Source of the DNA: an uncultured Candidatus Cenarchaeum sp.
GTDB lineage: Archaea > Thermoproteota > Nitrososphaeria > Nitrososphaerales > Nitrosopumilaceae
Length of the DNA: 64,000 nucleotides
Assembly (NCBI GenBank): GCA_958295735.1
Contig: OY282369.1
Coordinates: 1,658,161 to 1,722,160, forward strand
Reading direction: 5' to 3'
Positions 1-9,354 of the stretch are shown one piece after another. The notes beneath the pieces are model-generated. The model made no database searches, was not told where the DNA came from, and saw only the letters and a list, made by a program, of their open reading frames with translations. Made by a program: the position numbers and the translations under genes. How positions within the stretch are numbered: the stretch's first letter is position 1; every line of letters starts with the position of its first letter.

Positions 1-69
1 GTGGATCCGGGCGGCTACGGCAGGGGCAAGGCCAACGCGCCGCCGGGCCGGGGCGGCGGCGGGCCGTGA
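1..69 (+). CDS. C-terminal end of an upstream gene (partial)
   Basis: An open frame enters from the left edge and stops with TGA at 67-69. The visible 22 residues are Gly/Pro-rich and suggest no function. The stop shares bases with the GTG start of the next gene (GTGA overlap), the usual sign of translational coupling in one operon, and this is the main reason to believe the frame is coding. Confidence 0.45.
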   Translation: MDPGGYGRGKANAPPGRGGGGP

Positions 70-1235
70 TCTACCTCGACAACGCCGCCTCGACGGCGGT
101 GCGCCCCGAGGTCCTCCGCGAGATGCTCCCGCACCTCTCTGAAAACTTCGGCAACCCGTCCTCCGCGCACGCGCAGGGCCGGGCCGCCGAGAGGGCGGTG
201 CGGCTGGCGCGGCGGCGCGCGGCCGCGCTGATCGGCGCCTCGCCGGGCGAGATCCTGTTCACCTCGGGGGGCACCGAGTCCAACAACATGGCCCTGCTCG
301 GGGCGGCCGGGGCCGCCGGCGGCGGCCTGGCGGTGGTGGCCACGTCCGTCGAGCACGAGGCGGTCCTGGAGCCGTGCCGCCTCCTGGAGGAGCAGGGCTG
401 CGAGCTCGCCCTCCTGCGGGCGGACGGCGACGGCATGATCGACGCGGCCGAGCTCGGGCCCCTCCTGGACGGGCTGGCCGGCCGCCCGCGCCTCGTCTCC
501 GTGATGCTGGCGAACAACGAGGTGGGGACCATACAGCCGGTGGCCGAGGCCGCCCGCGCGTGCAGGGCGAGGGGGGTGCCGATCCACACCGATGCGGTCC
601 AGGCCGCCGGCAAGATCCCCATAGACGTCTCGGAGCTCGGCGTCGACATGCTGTCCCTGTCGTCCCACAAGATCCACGGGCCCAAGGGCGCCGGCGCGCT
701 GTACGTGAGGCGCGGGACGCGCATCGCGCCCGTGATCCGCGGGGGCGGCCAGGAGGGGGGCATGCGGTCGGGCACCGAGAACGTGCCGGCCATCGTCGGC
801 TTTGGGGCCGCGTGCGAGCTGGCCGCCTCCGAGCTGGGGACGGCCGCGCCCAGGATGCGCGCCCTCCGCGACCGCCTGGTCTCCCGCGTGATGGGGGCGG
901 TCCCGCACTGCGCGGCCAACGGCCACCCCGGCCGCCGCCTCCCGAACTGCGCGCACCTCACCGTGCTCGGGGTGAGCGGCGAGGATCTCGTGGCAAAGCT
1001 GGACGAGCGCGGGATAGCGGCCTCCACGGGATCGGCCTGCACCGTAAGGACCCAAAAGGAGTCGCACGTCCTGCGCGCGATGGGCCTCTCGCACGAGCGC
1101 ATATCCGGCTCGCTGCGGCTGAGCCTCGGCGCCTTCACCACCGAGCGGGAGGTAGACGAGGCCGCGCGCATCCTGGCCGAGGTGGCCGCCGAGCTGAGGC
1201 GCGTCTCGCCGTTCAGGGAAAAGTACGGCTTCTGA
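66..1235 (+). CDS. iscS: Cysteine desulfurase, NifS/IscS type
   Basis: This PLP enzyme takes sulfur from L-cysteine as a persulfide for Fe-S clusters and tRNA thiolation in the cytoplasm. The 389 residues match the family length. The PLP-binding lysine is K202 in the motif SSHKIHGPKG, and the catalytic cysteine is C325 in STGSACT. The N-terminus YLDNAAST, the segment TSGGTESNN and the segment GGGQEGGMRSGTEN are all diagnostic. The short active-site loop fits the class I (IscS/NifS) group rather than SufS. GTG at 66 overlaps the previous stop. No scaffold gene is visible here; the partner may lie upstream. The next gene is convergent, 27 bases away. Confidence 0.92.
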   Translation: MIYLDNAASTAVRPEVLREMLPHLSENFGNPSSAHAQGRAAERAVRLARRRAAALIGASPGEILFTSGGTESNNMALLGAAGAAGGGLAVVATSVEHEAVLEPCRLLEEQGCELALLRADGDGMIDAAELGPLLDGLAGRPRLVSVMLANNEVGTIQPVAEAARACRARGVPIHTDAVQAAGKIPIDVSELGVDMLSLSSHKIHGPKGAGALYVRRGTRIAPVIRGGGQEGGMRSGTENVPAIVGFGAACELAASELGTAAPRMRALRDRLVSRVMGAVPHCAANGHPGRRLPNCAHLTVLGVSGEDLVAKLDERGIAASTGSACTVRTQKESHVLRAMGLSHERISGSLRLSLGAFTTEREVDEAARILAEVAAELRRVSPFREKYGF

Positions 1236-1262
1236 CCGCCCTCCCCCCCCGCCGGCCCGCGC

Positions 1263-2183
1263 CTAGCGGGGGAACGGGGCCGCCCACGCGCCCCTGCCGC
1301 GCGCCGCCACCGCCGCGCCCATCGCCGCGGCGGCCACGGCAACCGCCGCCGCGCCGCCGAACTCGGGCACGACGCACGTGCCGATCACCTCCACGCGCAT
1401 CGCGCCCTCGGGGAACGGCACCGTGACGATCCTCTTGTCGGACATGTCCGAGACCCTCTCGTACGGGGTCTCGATGCCGTCCACGAGCATTATGAAGAAC
1501 TCGTCGCCCCCCCCGCATCCGTCGGTCCTGGCGTCGATGTACTCCCTGGGCAGGGTGAGCGTGATGCTGCCGCCGGAGCCGGAGCCGCCGCCGGGCTGCT
1601 CCTCGAGGAACACGGTCATGCCGAACATGCGGGGATCCACCCTCATGCTGTGCACGGCCCCGTCGACCACCGTGTACTCCACGTCGAACGTCCCCGAGCT
1701 TCCCGCGCCCACCTCGTACATGGCGCTGCTGCTGGCCGACTCCCTCGTGGCCACAAAGTCGAATGTCGTCTCCACGGCGTTGTCCACGCTGTACAGGGCC
1801 CTCACCGTGTACTCGCCGTCGTTGTCCCACAGCGGGCCGGCCGCGCTGATTATGTGCGTGTACGTCCCGTCCTGCGCCACGTCCAGCTGGGTCACCTCCA
1901 CCAGGATGGTGTCGTTGTAGAAGACCTGCAGTATGACGGGCGTGTCCGCTATGATGGCGGAGACGTCGCCGGACACCACTATCGCGTCGCCGCCCGAGTA
2001 CGAGTCGCGCGGCGTGTTCACCGTCATGATGCCGGCGCCCTGGGCCGCCGCCTCCTGCGCGGGAAACGCGGCCGCCGCCAGGACGATCAGGGCGGCCGCC
2101 GCGACCGGAGCGATAGAAACCGTGCGCCGCCCCCGGCCGGCGAGAACGCCGCTGCCGCGGCGGATGCGCCTAGATGCCCGCAA
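1263..2183 (-). CDS. Secreted PEFG-CTERM surface protein
   Basis: The predicted product is exported and then processed at a C-terminal sorting signal: VPEFG, a hydrophobic Ala-rich helix and an Arg-rich tail. This is the thaumarchaeal PEFG-CTERM signal, thought to be handled by an archaeosortase. An Arg-rich N-terminus and the hydrophobic stretch APVAAAALIVLAAAAF, ending near AAAQG, form the signal peptide. The body is beta-rich, with the phrases DSYSGGDAIVVSG and GPLWDNDGEYTV shared with the two neighbouring PEFG proteins. The start is uncertain: TTG at 2183 overlaps the preceding gene by 14 bases, while ATG at 2240 would overlap by 71 and put nearly 50 residues before the hydrophobic segment. 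Ligand and function are unknown. Confidence 0.75.
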   Translation of the reverse strand: MRASRRIRRGSGVLAGRGRRTVSIAPVAAAALIVLAAAAFPAQEAAAQGAGIMTVNTPRDSYSGGDAIVVSGDVSAIIADTPVILQVFYNDTILVEVTQLDVAQDGTYTHIISAAGPLWDNDGEYTVRALYSVDNAVETTFDFVATRESASSSAMYEVGAGSSGTFDVEYTVVDGAVHSMRVDPRMFGMTVFLEEQPGGGSGSGGSITLTLPREYIDARTDGCGGGDEFFIMLVDGIETPYERVSDMSDKRIVTVPFPEGAMRVEVIGTCVVPEFGGAAAVAVAAAAMGAAVAARGRGAWAAPFPR

Positions 2184-3009
2184 CCAAGCCGGGCCTCGAC
2201 CTGGCCGTGATCGCCACCGCCGCCACCACGGCCGCGGCAAGCGCGAGGACCGCCACCGCCCCGAATTCCGGAACCACCACGCAGTCGCCGATCTCCACGG
2301 TGGCCGTGTCCGAGTACGCGTTGTTCGTCCCCTGCCTGGCCGTTATGGTGTAGAACCCGTCCTGCTTCCACGTCGGGCAACCCACGGCCATCTCGGCGCT
2401 GAACGCGCCGTCCGCGCCGGGGGTGGCCTGGTCCACCGCTATCACGTTGCCGTTGGGCGCCTCCACGGTGATCGTAACGTCGGTGCCGGTGTGGTCCGTC
2501 GTCCCGCCGATCCCGACGGTCGCGGTGCCCACCGGCGCGTCCACCTCCATCCTCAGGCCGCTCTCGCGCCCGTCCTGCATCGCCAGGGGGCGGCTGTCGA
2601 ACTGCATGGACGAGCCGGGCACTCCCGCGTCGGTCACCAAGCCGCCGGCCACGGTGACCGCGGTGCTGACGCGGTACCTGTCGGACGGGGCCTGGCTGGC
2701 GCTTACGGTGTACTCCCCGTCCTGGCTCCAGAGCGGGCCCACCCTCACGTCTACCATGTACGTGCCGTCGGCGGCCGGGGTGACCTGCGCCACGTGCACT
2801 ATGTTGCCGCCCGGGCCGGTCACGCGGACGGTCACGTCGCCTAGGGAGATGGCCGTCTGTCCCGAAACGAGCATGAACGAGGATCCCGGCGCCGCGTCGG
2901 CCCGCACCGACATGCCCGCATCCTGGGCGAAGGCCTGCCCGGGCAGGGCGGGGGCCGCCGCGATCGCGAGGGCTACCAGCGCTATGCCGGCACCGATCAG
3001 AAAGCGCAC
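2170..3009 (-). CDS. Secreted PEFG-CTERM surface protein
   Basis: A 279-residue exported protein. A signal peptide occupies residues 1-28 (hydrophobic core LIGAGIALVALAIAAAPAL, end AFAQD). Two beta-sandwich-like repeats follow, each with a phrase of the type GPLWSQDGEYTV or PTWKQDGFYTI. The C-terminus has VVVPEFG, a hydrophobic helix and basic residues: the PEFG-CTERM sorting signal. The start is GTG at 3009, with a TATA box 22-31 bases upstream, so the message is probably leaderless. The following gene in the same direction encodes a related PEFG protein, probably a paralogue in the same transcript. Role at the cell surface unknown. Confidence 0.85.
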   Translation of the reverse strand: MRFLIGAGIALVALAIAAAPALPGQAFAQDAGMSVRADAAPGSSFMLVSGQTAISLGDVTVRVTGPGGNIVHVAQVTPAADGTYMVDVRVGPLWSQDGEYTVSASQAPSDRYRVSTAVTVAGGLVTDAGVPGSSMQFDSRPLAMQDGRESGLRMEVDAPVGTATVGIGGTTDHTGTDVTITVEAPNGNVIAVDQATPGADGAFSAEMAVGCPTWKQDGFYTITARQGTNNAYSDTATVEIGDCVVVPEFGAVAVLALAAAVVAAVAITARSRPGLVAGI

Positions 3010-3030
3010 GGGTGGGCTGAATTCGTGGAT

Positions 3031-3040
3031 TATTTATATA
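3031..3040 (-). promoter_or_regulatory. TATA box for the PEFG-CTERM pair
   Basis: The minus-strand sequence TATATAAATA lies 22-31 bases before the GTG at 3009. It is the only A+T-rich block nearby and decides the start. Confidence 0.75.
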
Positions 3041-3859
3041 TGCCGCGCGGGCCGTGACCGGCGCCCCGGCGCGCATCCCGGCGCGCTTCGCCCCCCGGGG
3101 GCGCCGGGCGGGCGCCCCGGCCGCGTCCGGGAGCGGGGCCGGCGGCCCCCGCCGCGCGCGGACTTGTGCGGCGGCGGCTCCCCGGCGCGCCGCAACCCTG
3201 CCGCCGGGAAGGCGCGCCGCGGAGCCGCCGCCGGATCCCGCGGGGATGCGCCGCCGACGCGGGCGGGCCGTCCCGCGCGCCGGCAGGCGCGGGCGCGAGA
3301 TCGCCCCCGCTGATCCTGATTCGAGCCTGCCGGATGCGAGGCATCCCGTCCTGCCCTCCGGCGCCCCCCCGGCGCGCCGGCCGCCCGGCCTCGCGCGGCG
3401 CGCGCCCGGCATCGCCGCCCGCGCCGATCCTGCGCAACTGCGCATTTGCCGCCGCCGCGCGCGGCCTCCCGCATCGCGGCGTTCGACCTTGGCGGGCCCC
3501 CCGCTCTTTTCTGCCGGGGCCGCCGCCGCCCCCCGCCGGGATCGCCGGCAGAAACTCGCCCGTCCGCCTCGTTGCCCGCGGCATCTTCCGGCGATCCCCG
3601 ACACCGTCATGGTCGGCATGGGGTCCGGCCCAATCCCGCGCGCGCCCCGTTCTTGGCCGCCGCCGCGAAAAAACGGCAGCCGGCCTGCCGGGGCATCCGC
3701 GCCGCGCGCCTTCCCCCGGCGCCCCCCCTGCCGCGCCGCCGGAAGAGGGCGCACATCTCCGCGCATCCGCGCCGCGCGCCTTCCCCCGCCGCGCCCCCGT
3801 TCTGGCGCGCGGCAGTGCGGTGCGCTGCCGCGCGCGCGCCGGGGTGCGGCCCGCGCGCC

Positions 3860-3955
3860 CCGCGGGGGCGGCAGCCGCCCCGCGCTCCCCGGCGCCCGCT
3901 CCGGGGATTCCTCGAGCCGCCAGCCCGCGGGGGCGGCAGCCGCCCCGCGCTCCCC
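3860..3955. repeat. Direct repeat, ~31 bp, two copies
   Basis: The block beginning CCGCGGGGGCGGCAGCCGCC and ending in a C run occurs at about 3860-3890 and again at about 3925-3955, in non-coding DNA. Confidence 0.6.
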
Positions 3956-4228
3956 CCCCGGCGCCGCCCGCCGTTCCCGCGGCCGGGCGGGTGCCGGAAG
4001 CGGGGAGGCGGCGGCCCGCGCGCCGCCGCCGCGTGCGGCGAGGGGATGCCGCGGCGGCGCTCCCGCCGCTCCGGGCGGGAAACTCGGCGCCGGTTGCGCG
4101 CGGGCCGGCCGCCGGGGCGCTCCGCGCGGCGAGCCGGGCAAGGCCTGGCAGCGGCGCCGGCCGCCTTCCTCCTCGGGCGGCTTTGTTGCGCGGTTGGGGA
4201 GCCGGCCGCCGCGGATGCGGCGCCGTGG

Positions 4229-4238
4229 TGAAAAAAGG
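4229..4238 (-). terminator. T-run terminator after the third PEFG gene
   Basis: On the minus strand, about 20 bases past the stop at 4257, the sequence reads CCTTTTTTCA. A T-run downstream of a stop is the typical archaeal termination signal, and it stands out in this G+C-rich DNA. Confidence 0.5.
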
Positions 4239-4256
4239 CTGGTAGCGTTGCTGGGC

Positions 4257-5219
4257 CTAGAGCCTCGGGGCCATGCTCAGCCTCGATCTTGCGCCGACCG
4301 CGACGATGGCCACTATGGCCGCCGCGAGGACGACTACCGCAACAGGCCCGAACTCGGGAATCACGCAGGTGCCGATGATCTCGATCATCGTCGAGCCGGC
4401 AGCAAAGTCAATTGACAGGCTCCTTGCCTCGTCAGTGGTGTCCTCCCCAAAGTCCGCCTCCTCGCCGTCGATCAGCACGTAAAGGGCATCGTCGGCCCCC
4501 TCGCATCCGTCCGTCCTGGCGTCGAGTATGGACCTCGGGATCTCCATGGTCAGCGTGCCGTCGCTTGGGGCTTCAATTTCAAGCCTCATGGAATTAGACT
4601 CGGGTTCCGGGATCATGCTGCGCAGGCTGCCGCCGGTAATGGCGTAGCCAAACTCGGCGCCGCCTATGCTGACGGTGCTATCGCCTATGACTGCCTCTTC
4701 CGGCGCGGAGGGCGGCATCGCGCCGCCCGGCCCGGCCGGCATGGCGCCGTCTCCCGGCATGGTGCCGTCTCCCGGCATGGTGCCGTCTCCCGGCTCTGCT
4801 GTCGTGCCGCCGTCGCCCGGCTCTGCCGGGGCCGACCCGCCGAACTGGAACGTGGCCGTGTCGGTCATTCCGGCATCGCCGTACACTACAGTGACGGAGT
4901 AGGTGCCTGCCTCCCTCCACAGGGGCCCGCCTGCCGTCACCTCTGTGGAGAACGTGCTGTCGCCCCTGACGCCAAGCTGGGCTATCGACACCACGTTGCC
5001 GTTGGGGGACATCAGGCGGAGCGTCACCGCGTGGCTCGCCAGCATCTTGTCGACGTTGCCGGTCACTATGACCGTCTCCCCGTCGGAATACGATGCCTTG
5101 TCGGTGCTCACCGTTATGGGAGGCTCAGTCTGTCCGTAGCTCGGCGCGGCGGCAGCTATTCCGGCGACCATTGCAATGATCGCGGAGGCCGCAAGCAACG
5201 CCGAGTGACGTGAATTCAT
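4257..5219 (-). CDS. Secreted PEFG-CTERM surface protein with Gly/Met/Pro repeat linker
   Basis: A 320-residue exported protein. Residues 1-30 form a signal peptide ending SYGQT. An N-terminal beta domain with DKASYSDGETVIVTGNVD and GPLWREAGTYSVTV resembles the two PEFG proteins at 1263-3009. A low-complexity linker at about residues 135-170 repeats GDGTMP. A second beta domain has SILDARTDGCEGADD, close to EYIDARTDGCGGGDE in the protein at 1263. The end is CVIPEFG, a hydrophobic helix and SRLSMAPRL, the PEFG-CTERM signal. TATA-like CTTAAATAG at 5241-5249 lies about 25 bases before the ATG. The shared cysteines suggest a conserved disulfide. Confidence 0.88.
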   Translation of the reverse strand: MNSRHSALLAASAIIAMVAGIAAAAPSYGQTEPPITVSTDKASYSDGETVIVTGNVDKMLASHAVTLRLMSPNGNVVSIAQLGVRGDSTFSTEVTAGGPLWREAGTYSVTVVYGDAGMTDTATFQFGGSAPAEPGDGGTTAEPGDGTMPGDGTMPGDGAMPAGPGGAMPPSAPEEAVIGDSTVSIGGAEFGYAITGGSLRSMIPEPESNSMRLEIEAPSDGTLTMEIPRSILDARTDGCEGADDALYVLIDGEEADFGEDTTDEARSLSIDFAAGSTMIEIIGTCVIPEFGPVAVVVLAAAIVAIVAVGARSRLSMAPRL

Positions 5220-5249
5220 TATTCTATGCGCTAGATATGACTATTTAAG

Positions 5250-5703
5250 GGTGCGGCAGCCGGCTCGTGCGGGCCCGCAGCCGCCGCGATCCGGGCGCGG
5301 GAGGGGCCTGCCGCCGCCGGGCGCGGCTTCGGCCTGCCGAGGCCCGCGCGCCGGCCCCGCAGCCGCCGCGATCCGGGCGCGGGAGGGGCCTGCCGCCGCC
5401 GGGCGCGGCTTCGGCCTGCCGAGGCCCGCGCGCCGGCCCCGCGAAAACGCCCGCGCCGGGCCGCCGCCGGCAGGCCGCGGGGAAGCGCGCCTCCGCCGAT
5501 CCGTGCTGCTTCGGGCTGCACGGGGCCGGCAACTCCCCCTGCCGCGGGCGCGGATCGCGCCAAAGCCGCCTTGCCGGCGGCCGCGGGCGCGCGACCGCGC
5601 GCGGAGGCCGGCCGGGAAAAATTAGATATATATTAACCCCAACGGGCGGCCACCCACTTGCCAGCCCTATATTCCGCCCCTCCGGGGGGAGGATGCGCAT
5701 AGC
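5250..5703. other. Intergenic region with tandem repeat and rpo promoter
   Basis: It holds two tandem copies of the 82-bp dispersed repeat, a G+C-rich spacer, and the promoter of the polymerase operon. A TATA-like GATATATATT at 5625-5634 is followed, about 50 bases on, by the Shine-Dalgarno-like GGGGGGAGG at 5684-5692. I see no gene. Confidence 0.6.
5277..5440. repeat. Dispersed 82-bp intergenic repeat (family A), two tandem copies
   Basis: Copy 1 is 5277-5358 and copy 2 is 5359-5440, almost identical, with period 82. The core GATCCGGGCGCGGGA... and GGGCGCGGCTTCGGC recurs in at least nine other places in the window. Confidence 0.75.
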
Positions 5704-5955
5704 GTGGCCGCCAAAAAGCAGCGCATCTTGGTGCCCGACCACGACTACGTGCCGAAGCACGAGATCATGTCAAAGAATGAGGCCGAGGAGGTGCTCGAGC
5801 GCTACCACTGCAACCCCACCGAGCTGCCGCTCATACTGGTCGACGACCCGGCGATAGTGGGCTTGGGCGTGAAGCCCGGCGACATGATAAGGATCACCCG
5901 CGCCAGCAGCACCGCGGGCCAGAGCACCTACTACAGGTACGTGGTGGAGGTCTAG
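5704..5955 (+). CDS. rpoH: RNA polymerase subunit H (RpoH, RPB5 C-terminal domain)
   Basis: The 83-residue protein is the archaeal equivalent of the C-terminal assembly domain of eukaryotic RPB5. It binds the polymerase jaw near the downstream DNA. Motifs include LVPDHDYVPKHEIMSKNE, LPLILVDDPAI, GVKPGDMIRITRASSTAG and the end YYRYVV. The start is GTG at 5704; no ATG is in frame, and GGAGG lies about 12 bases upstream. It leads the polymerase operon, five bases ahead of rpoB, the usual archaeal order. Confidence 0.95.
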   Translation: MAAKKQRILVPDHDYVPKHEIMSKNEAEEVLERYHCNPTELPLILVDDPAIVGLGVKPGDMIRITRASSTAGQSTYYRYVVEV

Positions 5956-5960
5956 CGGCG

Positions 5961-8900
5961 GTGGCTGACCCGGCCAACGCGCGCTGGCCCATAATAGAGG
6001 ACCTGCTCAGCAAGGAGGGGATAGCCAGGCAGCACCTCAACTCGTTCAACGAGTTCAGGGAGCGCGGCCTGCAGAGCATAATAGACGAGGTGGGGCACAT
6101 CGACATCGAGAACGCCGAGTACCCGTACAAGATACAGCTGGGCAAGGTGCGGCTGCAGCAGCCGCGCATGATGGAGCTGGACGGCTCCATAACCCACATC
6201 ACCCCCGCCGAGGGAAGGCTCCGCAACGTCTCGTACGCCTCCCCCGTGATGATGGAGGCCAGCGTGGTGGAGGACGGCAAGACCCTCGAGTCGCGGTTCA
6301 TACACATAGGCGACCTGCCCACCATGATAAAGTCCAACGCGTGCATACTGTACGACTATTCCTCGCAGAAGCTCGTGGAGCACGGCGAGGACGACAAGGA
6401 TCCGGGCGGCTACTTCATCATAAACGGCTCGGAGCGCGTGATAGTGGGGCTGGAGGACCTCTCGTACAACAAGATCATAGTGGACAGGGAGACGGCCGCC
6501 GGCCACGTCGTGCACAAGGCCAAGGTCTACTCGTCCATAGTGGGCTACCGCGCGAAACTCGAGCTCATAATGAAGAACGACAACCTCATCGTGGCCCGCA
6601 TACCCGGCTCGCCCGTGGACATACCGGTGGTGACGCTGATGCGCGCGCTGGGCACCGAGTCGGACAAGGACATCGCCTCGTCCGTGTCGCTGAACTCCGC
6701 CATCCAGGACGAGCTGGAGGGCTCGTTCGAAAAGGCCGGCGATGCCCCGACCTCGAAGGACGCCATCGTGTACATCAGCAAGAGGATAGCCCCGGGGATG
6801 CTCGAGGAGTTCCAGATAAAGCGCGCCGAGACGCTGCTGGACTGGGGGCTGCTCCCCCACCTGGGCAAGCACACCGAGAACAGGCGGGAAAAGGCGCGGT
6901 TCCTGGGCGAGGCGGCCTGCAAGCTGCTCGAGCTCAAGCTCGGCTGGATCTCGCCGGACGACAAGGACCACTACGGGAACAAGGTGATAAAGTTCGCCGG
7001 CCAGATGCTGGCCGACCTGTTCAGGACCGCGTTCCGGAACCTCATACGCGACATGAAGTACCAGCTGGAGAGGTCGGGCCAGAAGAGGGGCATAAACGCG
7101 GTGGCCGCGGCCATCCGGCCGGGCATAGTCACGGACAAGCTCAACAACGCCATAGCCACGGGCAACTGGGGGCGCGGCCGCGTGGGCGTGACGCAGCTGC
7201 TCGACCGCACCAACTACCTCTCCACGATAAGCCACCTCCGCCGCATCCAGTCGCCGCTCAGCAGGACGCAGCCCAACTTCGAGGCGCGCGACCTGCACGC
7301 GACACACTTCGGGCGCATATGCCCGAGCGAGACCCCCGAGGGATCCAACTGCGGCCTCGTGAAGAACCTGGCGCTGTCGGCGGTGATATCCGTGCTCGTC
7401 CTGCCGCAGGAGATCACGGAAAAGATGTACGATCTGGGCGCCGTGGATGCCGAGTCGGCCGGCGATGCCGACCGCGACTCGGCGGCGCGCATATTCGTGG
7501 ACGGCCGGCTCGTGGGGTACTGCGCGGACGGGGCCGAGCTGGCCGCGTCGCTGCGCAGCCTCAGGCGCGAGTTCAAGATGCCCGCGCACGTGGGGGTCTC
7601 CTTCCACGGGCCCGAGGCCGAGGGGGCGACCCCGCGCCTGTACGTCAACTGCAACGCCGGCCGCGTCCTGCGCCCGCTCATAATTGTGAGGGACGGCAGG
7701 CCCCTGCTCACCGCCGAGCTGCTGGCCCGCGTCGTGGACAAGACCAGCTCGTGGGCCGACCTCCTCCGCATGGGGGTCATAGAACTGGTCGATGCCAACG
7801 AGGAGGAGAACTGCCACGTGGCCCTGGACGAGGTGACGAAGCGCCACACCCACCAGGAGATATTCCCGTCGGCGATACTGGGCGCCGGCGCCTCCATAAT
7901 CCCGTACCCCGAGCACAACCAGTCCCCGAGGAACACGTACGAGTCGGCCATGGCCAAGCAGAGCCTGGGCTTTTCCACCCCGATGATGAACACCAGCACG
8001 TACGTCCGGCAGCACTTCATGCTGTACCCGCAGACCCCCATAGTCAACACGAAGGCCATGAGCCTGCTGGGCCTGGAGGACAGGCCGGCCGGCCAGAACT
8101 GCGTGGTGGCCGTGCTGCCGTTCGACGGCTACAACATCGAGGACGCCATAGTGCTGAGCCAGTCGTCGGTGGACCGCGGGCTGGCGCGCACCTTCTTCTA
8201 CCGCATATACGATGCGGAGGCCAAGCAGTACCCCGGGGGGACGAGGGACGCCTTCGAGATGCCGGGGGCCGAGGACAACATCCGCGGGTACAAGGGCGAA
8301 AAGGCGTACCGCCTGCTGGAGGACGACGGCGTGGTGGCGACCGAGTCGGCGGTGGCCGGCGGCGACATACTGATCGGCAAGACCAGCCCGCCGCGGTTCA
8401 TGGAGGAGTACAGGGAGTTCGACCAGGCGGCCGGCCCGTTCAGGCGCGACACCTCGGTCGGCGTCAGGCCCTCGGAGACCGGCATCGTCGACACGGTGGT
8501 GATGACCCAGTCCAGCGAGGGCGGCAAGATGTACAAGATACGGGTAAGGGACATGCGGGTGCCCGAGATCGGCGACAAGTTCGCCGCCAGGCACGGCCAG
8601 AAGGGGGTGCTCGGGATGCTCGCGAAGAACGAGGATCTCCCGTACACCGCCGAGGGCGTGACGCCCGACGTCCTGATCAACCCGCACGCGTTCCCCTCGC
8701 GGATGACCGTGGGCATGTTCATGGAGTCCATAACGGGAAAGGCGGCGGCCCTGCGCGGCACCCAGTTCGACGGCTCGGCGTTCGTCGGCGAAAAGATGGA
8801 CGAGGTGCGCAAGGTCATGGACGCGGCCGGCTTCAAGTACTCCGGCAAGGAGGTCATGTACGACGGCAGGACGGGCCGCCGGTTCCCCGCGGAGGTCTTC

Positions 8901-9308
8901 ATAGGCGTCGTGTACTACCAAAAGCTCCACCACATGGTCGCCGACAAGATACACGCCAGGGCCCGCGGCCAGGTCCAGATGCTCACCAAGCAGCCGACCG
9001 AGGGGCGCGCCCGCGGGGGCGGCCTCCGGTTCGGGGAGATGGAGCGCGACTGCCTCATCGCGTACGGCGCCTCCATGATACTGAAGGACCGCCTCCTCGA
9101 CGAGTCGGACAAGTCCGAGATATTCGTGTGCGAGCGGTGCGGCTTGGTGGCGTACCGCGACGAAAAGCAGCGCAAGTTCGTGTGCAGGGTCTGCGGCGAC
9201 AAGGCCAAGGTCTCGCCCGTCTCGGTGGCGTACGCCTTCAAGCTGCTCCTGCAGGAGATGCAGAGCCTCAACGTGGCGCCGAGGCTGCTCATAAAGGAGA
9301 GGGTCTGA
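5961..9308 (+). CDS. rpoB: RNA polymerase subunit B, unsplit (beta)
   Basis: The second-largest polymerase subunit, 1115 residues in one chain; some euryarchaea split it into B'' and B'. Visible family segments include SETPEGSNCGLVKNLAL, GYNIEDAIVLSQSSVDRG, the hybrid-binding region RVPEIGDKFAARHGQKG and QLTKQPTEGRARGGGLRFGEMERD-like text near residues 1000-1030. The C-terminus has a zinc ribbon, CERCGLVAY and CRVCGDKAK. GTG at 5961 follows the rpoH stop by five bases. rpoA follows after a short gap. Confidence 0.98.
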   Translation: MADPANARWPIIEDLLSKEGIARQHLNSFNEFRERGLQSIIDEVGHIDIENAEYPYKIQLGKVRLQQPRMMELDGSITHITPAEGRLRNVSYASPVMMEASVVEDGKTLESRFIHIGDLPTMIKSNACILYDYSSQKLVEHGEDDKDPGGYFIINGSERVIVGLEDLSYNKIIVDRETAAGHVVHKAKVYSSIVGYRAKLELIMKNDNLIVARIPGSPVDIPVVTLMRALGTESDKDIASSVSLNSAIQDELEGSFEKAGDAPTSKDAIVYISKRIAPGMLEEFQIKRAETLLDWGLLPHLGKHTENRREKARFLGEAACKLLELKLGWISPDDKDHYGNKVIKFAGQMLADLFRTAFRNLIRDMKYQLERSGQKRGINAVAAAIRPGIVTDKLNNAIATGNWGRGRVGVTQLLDRTNYLSTISHLRRIQSPLSRTQPNFEARDLHATHFGRICPSETPEGSNCGLVKNLALSAVISVLVLPQEITEKMYDLGAVDAESAGDADRDSAARIFVDGRLVGYCADGAELAASLRSLRREFKMPAHVGVSFHGPEAEGATPRLYVNCNAGRVLRPLIIVRDGRPLLTAELLARVVDKTSSWADLLRMGVIELVDANEEENCHVALDEVTKRHTHQEIFPSAILGAGASIIPYPEHNQSPRNTYESAMAKQSLGFSTPMMNTSTYVRQHFMLYPQTPIVNTKAMSLLGLEDRPAGQNCVVAVLPFDGYNIEDAIVLSQSSVDRGLARTFFYRIYDAEAKQYPGGTRDAFEMPGAEDNIRGYKGEKAYRLLEDDGVVATESAVAGGDILIGKTSPPRFMEEYREFDQAAGPFRRDTSVGVRPSETGIVDTVVMTQSSEGGKMYKIRVRDMRVPEIGDKFAARHGQKGVLGMLAKNEDLPYTAEGVTPDVLINPHAFPSRMTVGMFMESITGKAAALRGTQFDGSAFVGEKMDEVRKVMDAAGFKYSGKEVMYDGRTGRRFPAEVFIGVVYYQKLHHMVADKIHARARGQVQMLTKQPTEGRARGGGLRFGEMERDCLIAYGASMILKDRLLDESDKSEIFVCERCGLVAYRDEKQRKFVCRVCGDKAKVSPVSVAYAFKLLLQEMQSLNVAPRLLIKERV

Positions 9309-9354
9309 GACGTCGCTGCAGACCGCCAAGTCCATATCCGCCATACGGTTCTCC

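Larger units (their letters stand above)
3041..4256. other. 1.2-kb very G+C-rich intergenic region
   Basis: Long frames are open in several phases because stop codons are rare at this base composition. Their translations are Arg/Pro/Ala/Gly noise with no domain, and none starts behind a TATA box. I see no RNA gene. Short direct repeats are present, one of them listed separately. It is best read as non-coding. Confidence 0.6.

Noticed and set aside
3054-4415. Long frames of 260-450 codons in the spacer 3041-4256
   Set aside because: Arg/Pro/Ala-rich compositional text in several phases at once, no start context, no domain.
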